This document shows, one piece after another, positions 22,996 to 35,882 of a stretch of 64,000 nt of DNA. Origin of the DNA: Cytospora piceicola (lineage: Eukaryota; Ascomycota; Sordariomycetes; Diaporthales; Cytosporaceae); assembly GCA_023375675.1 (NCBI GenBank), contig JALQBC010000076.1, forward strand, positions 22,759 to 86,758, given 5' to 3'. A program made the translations under genes and the position numbers. The first letter of the stretch is position 1. Every line of letters starts with the position of its first letter. A model generated the notes under the pieces. The model did no database searches, was not told where the DNA came from, and worked only from the letters and a program-made list of their open reading frames with translations.

Positions 22996-25900
22996 GCGAC
23001 GCGGTAAGGCTGAATTGGCTGGCTGGTGACACCAAAAAAAGCTGGACGGAGCTTGTAGCCAGGGATTGTGTGTTGCAGGCTAGGGGTGATGCAGTTCGTG
23101 CTAGAGCCAGGATTGTCTATGCTCGCGGCAAACAGGGTCAGTGACATGTTGGAGCTACATACAAAGTGCCGTATCCGCCGTGGAGAATTACCTCATCAGA
23201 CGGCGCTCCGAGATGGCCCTGTCATGGCAGTGTTGGCAGTGTTGGCAGCTGGCAGCCCTGGCCGCAAACCAGGGAGGCCAGAGGAGACCCCCGCATGGTC
23301 CAGTCAGAAGCCAAAGCCCCTCACCACCTTCCATGTATGCTCCCCTGCAGCACTCTAAACACGGGTCTTAAAACGAGTATTAATGGCCACTAGGATACCA
23401 CAACCCGAGAAAGCAGGCGAGCCAAAGCGGATCGAGGCTTTGCGATCCGGATCCGGAGTCGAGTGCATGATGATCTGCGTGCACCTCATTCCGAAGAGGG
23501 GGCGGGCCTGGCTGGCCTGGCAGCCTGGGAGGGTGTTTTGATCGCCGGCAATTCGTCGAGATAGGGGAATTATACCATTGCATGTCAGGCATGTATGCAT
23601 ATGTGCGTAAAGCAGAGGAGGAATCTCAGGGGCAGTCAAATTTGTTTCTGGTTGGGAAGCCCAGCCTTCGATCTTCTTTGGTACAGCAGCAGACTGAGAT
23701 TGATACGACATTCCTGACTGCAGAAATATCACCAGAAAGATCGCACATTGCACATACTGCGGTCGCCTTATCGGGTGCTTGTCATCACCAGCAGCCTCTG
23801 GGAACCGTATGCCTGTCGTGTTGAAAGGCCGAGACCACGTACATATGCAATATGCGGCGGATTCGATGGTGGCCTTCCTTCCTCGGCCATTCTGGAAAAC
23901 ATCTAGGAGCCAGGAGCCAGGAGCCCAGGAGTCCGCCATACGGACGGCGTGGACCACTTGACCCATGTGTCTGTCAATGCATTCGCATGTGTTTATTGCG
24001 TTAGTTAAAGTACTGGTCAAGTGTAATATCACGTCAGCTCGGCATTCTTTGGACCGGAACCGCGCCGGTCATGTTACCCATCGTCGTCAGACAGACAGGT
24101 CAAACAGATTTCAGAATTGCCAACCACCCCTTGTTGATATAAGCGTACGGCAGCAGCGGATGAACAGTATTTTGTGTATGTAGCAGCGTAGGGACAACAG
24201 AGCTGTGATCGTCCGAGCTTCTCAGGCTCAAGGTGTCTCATGAGACACAGTCTTGCAGATGTCGCCGACCCTGTAAATTTACCACTGCGCGGCGATAGTC
24301 AAGGGTGTTCGGGTTCAGCGCCAACCGGAGCATTTTGCAGTGTGGAGGCGCCCACGTTTCCTTCTGGGGACTAAAGCGGCTGCGCTCCAAGGAGCCCATG
24401 GTTGTGTGCCAGGGGTTGGGTCTCCTTGAAATTGACGGCTCCTTCCAACTCCAGATCTACAGTACACAGTACCCATTCAGGTACCAAAGTACTGTCGGCC
24501 TACCAGGTTGATTTCAATATGAGTACTTACCAAGGACCTAGATTCAGTACCTAGATAAATACCTAGACTAGAACTACCTAGGTACCTACCTAGGTAGTCC
24601 ATATCCGAGGAACCTCGGAGACGTTACCTAAGTACACCGGGATCAGCACGGGATACCTAGGTAGTGTCCTTCCTCAACAAGAACATCGACTTAGGCTAGG
24701 TACTTTAGTAGTGGACAAGAGGGAAGGTTATCCTCCGCTTAGGATGTATGTACGTACTATGTAAATAGTAAACAGAAAAAGGTCGATTTAGTCAAGTTGC
24801 ACGCCCCATCCCTCCCTCACGGAACCTGAAACACTCCAGGTCTGCACAATTTTGTACACATACCCCTGCTAGCCGACACGTGCTAGCCCTTTTCAGCCAC
24901 GCCATCCCCCTGGTCTTCCCCTTCCCCTCGCCCTTGGCAGGCGTTGTCCCTCAGGTTCCTCAGGTCCATATGGCCCTTGGAGTCTTTCCGTGACTGTGCA
25001 TCCGGGCTTGGCCACTCACCATCGTACGGTGCCTGCGCTTGACGCCCCTCCTTCTTCTCCATCTCCATCTCTAGCTCCAGCTCCAGCTCCAGCTTCGAGC
25101 CTCTCCATCCACCCTCCGTCCATCGTTATCACCCATTCTCTCCATCACAAATCCGCTCCGAGCAACCAGCCAACCGTTCCCCCCCCCCCTCCCCAAGTTG
25201 AGAATTCACTTCACCTGCCAACACATACACATACACATACACATACACTCACAAATACGTCTTCTGCGACCTGACAGACGTCCATCTGTCCACTGACGCA
25301 TCCCGGAGAAGGTTCATACCCCCGAGACTATTACGTATCGCACTTGGTGGAAATCCCCACAGACTGGACGGGTATTACGCTTTTCCAGGACTCAACGGCC
25401 AAAGTATTATCTCAGCGGAGGATACGGAGTACTGGCCGGTCATCTAAAAGGTATCGAGCAGCAAGCGAGCATAGCCGAACAGGCAAGGCCTTGTCTTGTT
25501 GTGATAACGTCCCGCTTTTCTCTTTGTCAGGGCGCTCGCTGGCCGACTATCAATCGCGCTGATCACTGAGCGATGCGCCTTTGAGACCCTCTGCAAAACC
25601 ACCCCAAACCATCGAAACCATCCATCCCGCTTTCTGTCTTTTCTTTCTCGACCCGACACCCTTCGAGCACACGCCGTGCGAGTCCATCCAACCAACCGCC
25701 CTCTGGTCAAACGAGCGACGTTATCATTGCATTCGAACCAATTCAAGCCTGCCACTCCCAACTCGAATCTAATACCCGCGATTTCAATTGAATTACCCGT
25801 AAGGGCGTGCACGAGCAGCCGCGGGAATACGGAGCCCCCCTAACGGGCGCGTACGCAGCTTCCCGCCAAGTCGCCGACCGTCGAGACGACTCATATTGTC

Positions 25901-26058
25901 TTGCGAGACATTGTTCAATTTCCGTTACGAGCCGAGGAAAAGGCATCTGGTCGACCTGAGCGCCGTGCTATTTATTCCATTCCAGAGGACTCAGGCTCCT
26001 GGCCTGGTCCCCTAATTTGTCGACTCAGTCTACGCCCATAGCAACGCCGGCTGCGAAC
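22996..26058. other. Intergenic and 5' leader of the RasGAP gene
   Basis: Contains no recognisable gene. 24530-24720 has a dense run of CTAGGTA/TACCTAG motifs. A CT/CCAGCT-rich tract at about 25040-25120 and an ACACAT repeat at 25221-25248 belong to the likely promoter and leader of the downstream plus-strand gene. Confidence 0.55.
24530..24720. repeat. Cluster of CTAGGTAC/GTACCTAG palindromic motifs
   Basis: More than six copies of TACCTAGGTA or half-sites occur within 190 bp. The same motif recurs singly in other intergenic regions of the window (209-229, about 33058-33066, 42011-42019). Function unknown. Confidence 0.7.
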
Positions 26059-28565
26059 ATGTCAGTTATGTTGCAAACACCCTCCAGGACCTCAACCTCC
26101 TCCGCATCCTCCTACCAACCTTTATCCCGACAGAACACCATGTCTTCATACGATGGCTCGCGGTCAGCCCGCCAGTCAAAACGGTACTCCATGTCCGCGC
26201 TGTACATGTCCATGTCAGCACAGGAGACCGACTTGGAAATTGAGGACGAGCTTGCCAAAGGTTTGTGATCGATTGGTCCCACCGGTCGAGGACAGTTCAC
26301 TTACTGTCTGCAGCGCAAAAGGTACTACGGGACCTGAAGTCCAAGATATCTTCGCAATCAAAAAAGAACTTCGTCCTCGAGAAGGATGTGAGATATCTCG
26401 ATTCTCGGATTGCTCTGTTGATCCAGAACCGTATGGCATTGGAAGAGCAGAACGAGGTCGCCAGCCACCTGGAAGATGGAACAGAAGTCCAGGAAGGATT
26501 CTTTCCCAATGACGACAAAACACAGCGATATGGCAACCTTTTGTTTCTTTTGCAATCGGAACCTAGACACATCGCACAGCTTTGCAGGCTCGTGTCAATG
26601 TCTGAGATCGACTCGCTGCTGCAGACCGTGATGTTTACCATCTACGGAAACCAGTACGAGAGCCGTGAAGAGCATCTTCTGCTCACTATGTTTCAGGTTT
26701 GTCCTCCTACCAGGGTGATTTGATTACAGCCGGTTGCTGACTTACAATATCAGTCTGTTTTGACGTACCAATTCGACAACACCACTGAATACTCCTCTCT
26801 GCTCCGAGCCAACACACCAGTGTCCCGAATGATGACGACGTACACAAGGAGAGGGCCGGGACAAAGTTATCTGAAGGCGGTACTCGCGGATAGGATTAAC
26901 AGCCTGATCGAGCTTGAAGACCTGGACCTTGAAATTAACCCGCTTAAAGTTTACGAGCGTATGATCGAACAGATTGAGAAGGACACTGGTAGTCTTCCGG
27001 CCAATTTGCCGAGGGCGGTCACGGCTGAAGAGGCTGCGGAGAATGAGCAAGTCCAGGCCATCATCGAACCGAGACTTACGTCGCTTACCGATATCGCAAA
27101 CGGATTCCTGGAAACCATTATCGACGGCTTGGATGAAGCTCCATACGGTATTCGATGGATCTGCAAACAGATCCGAAGTCTGACGAAACGAAAGTACCCT
27201 GACGCCAACGACCAGGCGATCTGCACGTTGATTGGGGGTTTCTTCTTCCTGCGCTTCATCAACCCTGCCATTGTTACACCAAAGTCGTACATGCTCATCG
27301 ACGGAACACCTGCGGAGAAGCCGAGACGGACCCTGACCCTGATTGCCAAGATGCTGCAGAACCTCGCTAACAAGCCATCGTATGCGAAGGAGCCGTACAT
27401 GGCCAAGCTGCAGCCGTTCATTCAACAGAACAAGGACCGCGTGAACAAATTCATGCTGGACCTGTGTGAGGTGCAGGACTTTTACGAAAGCCTGGAGATG
27501 GACAACTACGTGGCGCTTTCGAAGAAGGATCTGGAGCTTTCCATCACCCTGAACGAGATCTACGCCATGCATTCCCTCCTTGATAAGCACCGCGGGGAGA
27601 TCTGCAAGGACGAGAACTCGCACCTCGCAATCATCATGACCGAGCTTGGCGCTTCTCCAGCGCAGGTGCCCAGGAAGGAGAACCGGCAGATCAACTTGCC
27701 CCTGTTCAGCAGATGGGAGTCTGCCATTGACGACCTGACGGCCGCACTCGATATCACACAGGAGGAAGTCTTCTTCATGGAGGCCAAGTCCATTTTCGTG
27801 CAGATCATGCGTTCGATTCCCCCGAGTAGCTCGGTGTGTCGAAGGCCGCTTCGCCTGGAACGCGTCGCCGATGCAGCGGCGACATCTCGGAACGATGCGA
27901 TTATGGTCCGAAAGGGTATCCGTGCCATGGAGCTGCTCAGCCAGCTACAAGAGCTCAAGGTTATTGACAAGTCCGATCAGTTCGGCCTTCTTAGGGATGA
28001 GGTTGAACAGGAGCTGCAACACCTTGGGTCATTGAAGGATGCGGTTCTTTTAGAGACGACAAAGCTCGACGAGGTTTACAAAACGATTCGTGACCATAAC
28101 ACGTATTTGGTTGGTCAGTTGGAAACCTACAAGAGCTACCTGCACAATGTCCGTGGCCAGAGCGAGGGGACTAAGCGCAAGCAACAGAAGCAGCAAATCC
28201 TCGGCCCGTACAAGTTCACCCACCAACAACTCGAGAAGGAGGGTGTCATTGCGAAGAGTAACGTGCCTGATAACAGGAGGGCAAACATATACTTCAATTT
28301 CACAAGCCCGCTGCCCGGCACATTCGTCATCTCGCTACACTACAAGGGTAAGTCAAGCTAATACTACCCGCACGTTGATTTGACGCTGACATTTGCTTCT
28401 CCAGGCCGCAACCGTGGTCTTCTGGAACTTGACCTCAAGCTCGACGACCTCCTGGAGATGCAGAAAGACGGCCAGGAAGAGCTCGACCTTGAATATGTCC
28501 AATTCAACGTACCAAAGGTACTCGTTCTCCTGAATAAGCGATTCGCACGAAAGAAGGGTTGGTAA
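26059..28565 (+). CDS. Ras GTPase-activating protein (Gap1/GapA/Smo1 type)
   Basis: Four exons join in phase (26059-26260, 26314-26696, 26754-28347, 28405-28565) into 779 residues. It stimulates GTP hydrolysis by Ras and so limits Ras/cAMP and MAPK signalling in morphogenesis. The N-terminus (1-67) is Ser/Thr-rich. A short coiled-coil-prone segment follows. The RasGAP domain is at about 190-430, with the arginine finger in [11 protein letters not shown] (R213) and the signature FLRFINPAI (360-368). A RasGAP C-terminal domain of the IQGAP/Sar1 type occupies about 595-760 ([13 protein letters not shown] ... LLVLNKRF-like end). There is no IQ motif or calponin domain, which separates it from true IQGAPs. 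Length matches S. pombe Gap1 and Aspergillus GapA (about 770-790). I chose the ATG at 26059 because upstream codons in the same frame offer no ATG. A 5' UTR intron ending near 26040 is possible. Confidence 0.95.
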
Positions 28566-31324
28566 TCCGCCTATCCATCATCATCACCCTCCTAGTCAAC
28601 GTCGACTAAAACAACATTCGATACCCTATCAGTCGACAGCCTCCTAACCGACCTTCGACATCTTTCCTTCCAGCAGGCGGCCTGATCGACCTTTGGGCCG
28701 CCTTTACTTTATACCCTTGCAATTGACGTTCGACATCCTCCTAAGCGGCGTTCTGGAGCCGGCTTTCGTCCTACTCTTGATACCACTATCGCTCCGCAAT
28801 GCCACCTTAACTCTCATCCTACCGCGGGCATATACCGCAATCGGCATCCCACCACCCCCCAACGGACATTTAGCTCGTTATCTTACCAGGCACTGCCTAT
28901 ATAAACAACTTAATCACTTCTCCCGTCTATCACGTGCAGCGTTGTCTTTGGTGGTTTCGACATCTGGCGTCTTCATGTTTCGCCTTTACTTCGTTCCTGT
29001 CATTTATAGGAAATATTAATGGTGGCTGGCTGCATGCTTCGGCTGGACCGGCGGTTGGCTTTTGCTCCGTCTTGGCAGGGTGGGCCAGTCTCGTTTGAAT
29101 TTGGGGGGAGGGGCGGACAGCGTGATGATTTATATTTTCGTCGAATATCCCCATTTCATTTGGTTCTGGTGCTCTACGACGTTGAATCTGGCCTGTGACC
29201 TCGCCCTCTGTCCCTGTTACATGTCGGTGTCGCTTTCGATGCTCACAATCCTAACTCCGGGGACGACGATCGATATGAGTGGGGAAGAGCGGCGAAGAGG
29301 GGGAGGGCGGTTATGGGTTAAGCGGTTGACTTCTGTTTTTCCTTTGTCGGGATGTCGAAGATGCTGGTCCTTTGCTTATTGTTTTGCCGTGGAGCGTTGA
29401 CAGGACTCCAGGGAGGGAGGAGGAAGGCGAACCTTCTTGCCTCGAAGATGATTTTCTTTTTCTTTCTCTTTCTTGGAATGGATGAATAGGTCACGTTCTT
29501 CATGTGTATGCTGCCATGGGAAAAGATGAGATAACATGGATTTGATCTTGCAACTTCTCATACCTCTTACTCCCGTCCTCGTCCTCCGATCCGAACTGGA
29601 CTATGTGATTTGCTTGATGACTAAGTGACAGACCGGTGTTTCCTTCGCGAACTTTGTTTAGAGCTTCCAAGGTTGGCGTTTTGTGTTTGTCTCGACGTCT
29701 TATTCCTTTCTTAGACCACACATATCGTTGTGCCAACGGATTCGTGTTGGCTCGTGGTGCTGATGCTCCGGCGATCAGAGCCTGCCTAGCTGCTTGACAA
29801 GAAGCCCTTGCAGTATGAGCCTGCACAGGGTGGATCCGAACGGCTTGCTTTATCTTCTTTCCCGGGACTAGCCAGAAGTTGGGTGCTAATGATGGCCGTT
29901 GCCGTTCCCCCCTTATCGTGGGTGATGTTAGTATAGTCATTGTCTTCCGGCGTGCTGGCAACGCGGGCCTTCATGCTTCCCCCCTGGCATCATTCTACCG
30001 CCAAGGGGGTTGCATGGGTTGATTCATTACACTTTTCCTGCTATTCTGGCTTCCTTGCGTCTCGTTCAATGGTCCTGCCGTGTATCCTTTTTCCATCCTT
30101 GGTGGCCTCGAAGAGGGCTTCACTACCACTGAGCCAGCCCCCGCAAGGTAGGCGGCGTCCTTGTCACGCCCCTAGTTATTCCTCGCCATCCATGGTGACC
30201 ATCACGAGGTTGGTATAAAAGGCCTGGTGAGAGCCTGATTCTCTTGTCGGTCAATGAAGGCAAGTGTCTCGTCACAGGTAGATAGAACTGACGCCTTGCA
30301 AAATCGTTATGAGTCGTTCGGCACGACACAGGGTCATTGTTACCAGCACCGACCAGCGGGCCCCCTTCTGGTGCCGGCTGTTCAGAGAATTCAAGTGTAG
30401 GTATGCACAGAATCTGGAGGTAGTTGTTCAGAAGCGGCGCCTCTGAGGGCCAACGGGAATTGTATTCCGGTCTGTTCTGAAGCTCGATCTTATAATACCT
30501 GGTTTGAAAATAAGCAGGAGTCGTGGAGACTTTCGCCTGGATGATGTCAGCTTTTCCCCCTATAGAGATATGAAGACGGGAGGGAAGACTTCCGGAGATT
30601 CTGGGAATCACTTTCAGGATGGTCGTTGGCTGACGTTGATAGTACCTAAATCTGGGCAGGGTCATTCGCAGAAACCAGGACACAATACTCTATGAGATGA
30701 GCATACAACTTGCGTGAGTTGGCGTGCATCTCATCAAGGCGCCGATATGCATATCATGTATGGAGTGCTAACGGACCTGCATGCGATTACTATCGTCACT
30801 TGCTTCCATCCCAAGGCCACTGGAGTAAGACAATAGTGGGATTTCGGCACATTGAACGCATCGGGTCTATGGACACTCACAGGACGATCTCATGATATCG
30901 AGCCTTCAATAAACCTCGGTGGAAGAGACATTAAATACGCCACACTCCCATTTTCTTGGGCAGATAGAGCTGGCATCCATATCATCCTCGGTAGCCATGT
31001 CTTCATCGGACGAAACCTCCACACAACGTTCTTACAAGAGTCACCGTCGCCGACAGGATCTAGGAACCTTGGATCACACCGTGACAGTGATTCTGATCTC
31101 AGGGGCCCTGACGAAAGGTAGGAGCTGTGTCCTCTTCGTTGTCGCACTCGTCGTGGTATTGCGACGCTCTCCTGTCTTTTTAAGGAAATGCTATGATCGA
31201 AAATGCCCTAAAATTGGTATCTTGAATATTCCGCCCAACGAATATGAAAGTCCTCATATCGAGACTCCTCGCCAAGCCGTCCACCACTCGCCCCCTCCGC
31301 TCACTCGCCGGCCGGAGGAGGCGT
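28566..31324. other. Intergenic between convergent genes, no gene recognised
   Basis: The 3' side of the RasGAP gene and the 3' side of the RPAP1-type gene. Open frames at 29500-29961 and 30123-30683 (both minus) have no domain, and I found no supporting splice structure. This is long for a convergent intergenic spacer, so a non-coding transcript or an unrecognised gene cannot be excluded. Confidence 0.5.
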
Positions 31325-32596
31325 TCACCTGCCCTGGAACTTCTCCTTCCAGCCACCCTTCTCGAACAGCCAGAGCGCCTCGATGGCGTACGACCTGCTG
31401 CCCTTGTGGCCCTGCCCCTCGGGCACCTCGGCGGCCTCCAGCAGGCTGTCCATGACCCTGTTCTCCTGCGCCGTCCTCCAGATGCCCTTGGCGAGGTCGC
31501 CCTCGGCGCCGCCCCAGACCCCCTGCCCCAGCTTGTACAGGATCCTCCCCAGCGCCTGGAAGGCGACGCACCGCTGGGCGGGGACCGCGCTCCGCGCCAG
31601 GATGCCCAGCTCCGCCACCGTGTACCCGGCCGCCTCGGGGGCCAGGCCGTGGTGGTGCAGGCCCTGCGTGACGGGGATGGCGCGGGACGTGGCCGGGGCC
31701 AGCAGCTGGCCCTTGAAGTCGAAGCGCAGGGCCGAGATGGGCAGCGAGTCCTGGCCCGGGTAGTACGGGGACTCGCGGTCGGCGGCGGAGCCGGGCGTCG
31801 GCACGGGCGCCATCCAGGCGAGCCGGGACGGGTCGGCCGGCAGGCTGGGGAAGTACTTGGCGTGCAGGGTCTGGAGGAAGTCCGGGTCCGACGGGTCCAG
31901 GTCGGGCAGCGGGTCCGGGCGCGGGAAGTGCGTGCTGTTGGGCGCGAACGCGTCCGCGTTGGAGGGGGCGGCCGGGCCGGGCGGCGGCTCCGAGGCCGCC
32001 TCGAAGAGGTCGGACGGGGGCTCTGGCGGCGGCAGGTCGTCCTCGAAGCGCACCGACTTCTTCCTCTTCTGGATCTTGGGCCTAGCTTTCGTGTCTTTCA
32101 TGGCGCTCGCGGGGGAATCCTCACGCTTGACAGGCTCGGCGGCAACTTCGTCTTTAGGTGCCTCTGGGGGCTCATCGAACGGTGACGGCGAGTTTGTCTC
32201 CTCGATGTTGGCCCTCCGGAGGAACATCTGTACTATTTTGGGATCAAGCCGGTTCAATAGCTCCTGCCTCTCTTCCTCTATCTGGTCTGGTGACATGGAT
32301 GCCAGCAGATCGTTGTTCTCTTGATCTATTATCTTTCGCTCTTGCCCTCCGCCTATGCGACCAAGAGGAGTTGGTTGGGTGGCAGCGGAAGTGGGCGCCG
32401 TTGGTTTTGTCGTCGTTGGAACATCTTGAGGCTCTGAGGAAGCGCCGTCTGGTCCTTGTCGTTGCTTCTTGAAGGCGGATGCTTTTGCCCGCTTCTTGTG
32501 CTCTGGAAAGCCGGTGGTTGCAGACTTTGGTGCTGGGAAGCTGGGCGCCTTCACGTTGCCAACATCCTTCTCTTTGATGTCGAGAACGAAGTTCAT
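31325..32596 (-). CDS. RPAP1/Rba50-type RNA polymerase II-associated protein
   Basis: Single exon, 423 residues. The start is set at the ATG at 32596 (MNFVLDIKEKD), the usual beginning of fungal family members; the open frame extends 52 codons further upstream but resembles leader sequence. The RPAP1 N-terminal motif is at about 86-130 (ERKIIDQENNDLLASMSPDQ, then EERQELLNRLDPKIVQ). A Pro/Glu-rich linker with a basic KIQKRKKSVRF patch follows. The RPAP1 C-terminal motif is at about 288-365 (ALRFDFKGQLL, HHHGLAPEAAGYTVAELG, RSAVPAQRCVAFQALGR). The family helps assemble RNA polymerase II in the cytoplasm (yeast Rba50 bridges subunits Rpb3 and Rpb2/10). Animal RPAP1 is far longer; this size agrees with fungal Rba50 (439 in yeast). 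The C-terminal half is strikingly GC-rich. Confidence 0.93.
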   Translation of the reverse strand: MNFVLDIKEKDVGNVKAPSFPAPKSATTGFPEHKKRAKASAFKKQRQGPDGASSEPQDVPTTTKPTAPTSAATQPTPLGRIGGGQERKIIDQENNDLLASMSPDQIEEERQELLNRLDPKIVQMFLRRANIEETNSPSPFDEPPEAPKDEVAAEPVKREDSPASAMKDTKARPKIQKRKKSVRFEDDLPPPEPPSDLFEAASEPPPGPAAPSNADAFAPNSTHFPRPDPLPDLDPSDPDFLQTLHAKYFPSLPADPSRLAWMAPVPTPGSAADRESPYYPGQDSLPISALRFDFKGQLLAPATSRAIPVTQGLHHHGLAPEAAGYTVAELGILARSAVPAQRCVAFQALGRILYKLGQGVWGGAEGDLAKGIWRTAQENRVMDSLLEAAEVPEGQGHKGSRSYAIEALWLFEKGGWKEKFQGR

Positions 32597-35500
32597 GGTG
32601 TGTGTGCCTAGGTAAGTTTGGAGTTTCGAGTTTGACAAGGTGTACGTCACGTTTGGTGGCTTCAGGAAGAATGGCCCGGAAGGAAGTGTTACTGTGTAGG
32701 TTAGGCAGGATAGGATGTCTCTAGCAGCAGTCTCAAGCTTCCCTGCAAGCAAGTTTCCAGTAGCAAAGCCACACTCAAGAAGACCTGCACCGCCACAGTT
32801 TTGGCACCTCGGTTCTCAGGTTTTCAGGGTTCCTAACTTTGTTTGGGGACTTTTAAGGTTCTGCATTAGCGTCGATCGGCCTTTTAAGATTGACGAACGT
32901 GGGTGTGGCTGCAGGATTCAGAGACAAAGACATGCGCCTCACTCTCAAAAGTTACAGTACTGTAGTACTGTGTATGTGCTTTGACTCTTTAACGTAAAAT
33001 GTCTGAGACACAGGTTATACCACGAAAGGGTTGACCTTGTTTAATTACATACTTAAGTACCTAGGTAAAGTTTTGGCCATCTGTAATGGAAGCTAAGCAC
33101 CCGCACCCGCGTAATCCATCAAGTACTTAGTATGTACGGATCCGTGACCAGCCGATGGAGAATTCATCAAAATCCCCTCTCACGGTACCGCACTCGGTCT
33201 CAGTATACAGTGCACTTGTATACAGTTGGCTGCTTTACTCGTGCATATCAGGTTGCAGCGTCGAATTGTCGCGTCACACGGCGTGGAACTAAACCAAGGT
33301 AACCATGCAACCATGCCTGCGAACCGTGGCATGCCGGTGTGATGACACTGGCTGGGCTGGGAAAACACAGGGCAGGTACCGTGTACTTGGTAACATTTGA
33401 CACAAAGCATCCATGGATTGGAACAATGCATCCTTTGTGATTTTAGTTTTGGGATGAATCAGCAGCCCAGCTGACGAGTCAAGAAAAATATCGACAAGTC
33501 AAATCTGCAAGTTTTGTTTTTGCTTATGGCCATTTCTATATCAGGGTCCGTGATGTTCCGTCATCAACCTTGAAAGGTTGGAAAGGGCTGGCTGATCTGG
33601 TGCGGCACGGCGCCAATCCGGTGGTCGAGGCCGCCCGGCCAAGTCAAGCCCCAGCTGCCCCAGCTGCCACAGCACAGCACAGGTGGTTCCAGAAGGCTGG
33701 ACCGGCCGGGACCAGAGATGCACCTTCCCCTGTCGGAGTCAAACAACCCCTGCAGTGACTTGGCGCTTGTCGTCTAACTCGGACCCACCTTTATCGCCAA
33801 GTCGTACGGAATCTACGGATTATGTACGGAAATACAAGAATAAAAACGTACAAACGTACCGATGTACCGCAGTACCCCACGCCAGCTGACAAGGGACAAG
33901 GGTTCATGACTGTGACAGCCGCCTTCCTTCTCAAACTCGCAGCAGATTCCATTATTTTCCGGACTCTGACTACTACTGTACTACCATCCTTGTCGCCCTG
34001 CATCCTTCCCATCTTTTACAACGTCCACCTTTTTTCCCCCCCTTCCTTGCCTTGTACCCACTTCACCTAGGCACCTCTAAGGCACCTACATAGGCTAGGC
34101 ACATCCAACCTTGCAATACATAGTATGTGTATTTCCGCTTGCTTGTACCCCTCCACCGTTTTACCACTGCTAGTGACTTTGGTTTTCTCAAACAAACCGA
34201 CATGTGGTTTGGATGGGATGGTCCGGACGGTCCCTGATTTCCAAGGTTCGACTACCTCCTAATAAGTAGTCCTGGTAGTGTGTGTGTAGCTAGGCTTGCT
34301 TTTGTCGGTCAACCTGGTCCCCCCGTTTCCTGTCCGGATAACCTGGCGCCGTCACTGTAACCTGGCACTTGGGAACGGTTGAGGCTATTACGATTGCCTT
34401 GATCCTCGTTCCTTGACCCTTCACCCTTCACCCTTCACCCCCGCCATCCGCCACACACAAACACACACACACACACACACCCCCATTGCATACACCCAGT
34501 CAGCTGGGCCACTTTGCATCTGATGCATGCTGTGGTGTTTTTTTTTTCTCTCCCCTCGGTACTGTATCTCGTCTTGTCTCTTAGGCTTAGGCCCTTGGTG
34601 TTTTCATTTTCCCATGCCATCTCGCCAGCTCTCGCCCCGTCCGTCCCAGCTCTTGCTTGCTGCCCGCTGCTCTGCTCTGCTACTAAGCTCTGGCCATCCT
34701 TTTTCTCCTTGTCCCTTGTCCCATCTCCCATCTCCCATCTCCCATCTCCCATCTACTCTCTCCTCTGGGTTTCCCGTACCAATCCATTCCCGCCCATCCT
34801 TTTTCCTTGGCTTGGTGGTTTGGGCAAGTGTCCGTCCGTCCCATCATCCCATTCCCCATCCCCGTGCCCCCTTCTTTTCTTCTCCTCTCCCCCCCCCCCT
34901 AATCCCAAATCCCACCCCATCTGCCCATGTCATGGTCTTGGTGGTCTTGGTGGTTTAGAACTCGTGTGTTTAATAATAACGTTTTCCCGTTCGTTGTCTC
35001 TATCCGAACTTGTCTAATGGTGGCCAGGGCCCCGATTTTCCCTGCCATTTCATCCCTCCAAAACGTAACCATCTCCAATCTCTTTCCAACACCTTTCCGC
35101 CGCCCGCACTTTTAGATTCCTTCTCATCTTCCACTTTCTACACACAACAAATCACCACCGCTTTTTGGTGTTGAGAACACAAATTCATCAACAACAACAC
35201 TGCGCCTATCGATTTGCATTTCAATTCGTCCATCGACAAAATCAGTACTCTTTTCTGTTTTGTTTTCTACTTTTGACTTGACTGATTTCCCTCGTTTGTC
35301 CTCTTTTTTTGCGTCTGCAAAAGTCGCGCAGCACCCAAAAACCTGTCGACAGTTTGCAGGCCAAGTCGTTTTTGAGGTTATCCCGACCGAGCTGCACCAT
35401 CTCCACCGGACTGTGCCTGCCGCTCTGCCCGCCCGACCGCCCACCCCCCCGAACAACCCGCCCAGTCAGGTTGCACCACCGACTAAAACAGGCACCCGGG

Positions 35501-35882
35501 TACCACCTCAGTCACCACTAACAATCTACCCCGCCAATCCTACCCAAAAATAGTGCCTGCACTGTTATAAGCGACAAGGTCAAAACGTTTATATTCACAA
35601 ACGTCCAATATCACGCATTGTGTCTATTGTCATAATCGGACTTTTGATTGTCGCGGCTTGTTGTAACTGTTCTTGGTTCAACTGAGACTGATTTGCGTTT
35701 CCTCCGACTTTTGTATTTCACAAAAAGAGGAACCAACAGCTACAATTGTCTACGTTGTCAACTTCGCGTCGTCAGGCAAACATACAGGACAGATCTTTTA
35801 TTACCTTAATTACTACTATTGAGGACACTAGCTGGGCGGCCAGAGGAAACTGAGGGACCCCAGCACAGAGAAGGTGCAGATT
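32597..35882. other. Divergent intergenic region and long leader of HPC2
   Basis: 3.3 kb between the RPAP1-type and HPC2 start codons. It contains an (AC)n run at about 34452-34481, a CCCATCT 7-bp tandem repeat at about 34721-34756 and general CT-richness from 34380 to 35560, typical of long fungal 5' leaders. No coding region supported. Confidence 0.6.

Noticed and set aside
24990..25274. 94-codon frame in the RasGAP leader
   Set aside because: Starts with GTG, not ATG, and is a translation of CT- and CA-repeat leader sequence.
29500..29961. 153-codon minus-strand ORF
   Set aside because: No domain, no supporting splice sites, and it sits just past the RasGAP gene 3' end.
30123..30683. 186-codon minus-strand ORF
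   Set aside because: No recognisable domain or family pattern. A real lineage-specific gene cannot be excluded without transcripts.
31244..32185. 313-codon plus-strand ORF opposite the RPAP1-type gene
   Set aside because: Open only because the antisense of GC-rich codons lacks stops. The minus strand carries the RPAP1 motifs.
32597..32752. 52-codon N-terminal extension of the RPAP1-type protein
   Set aside because: Family members begin at MNFVLDIKEK-like sequence; the extension resembles untranslated leader.
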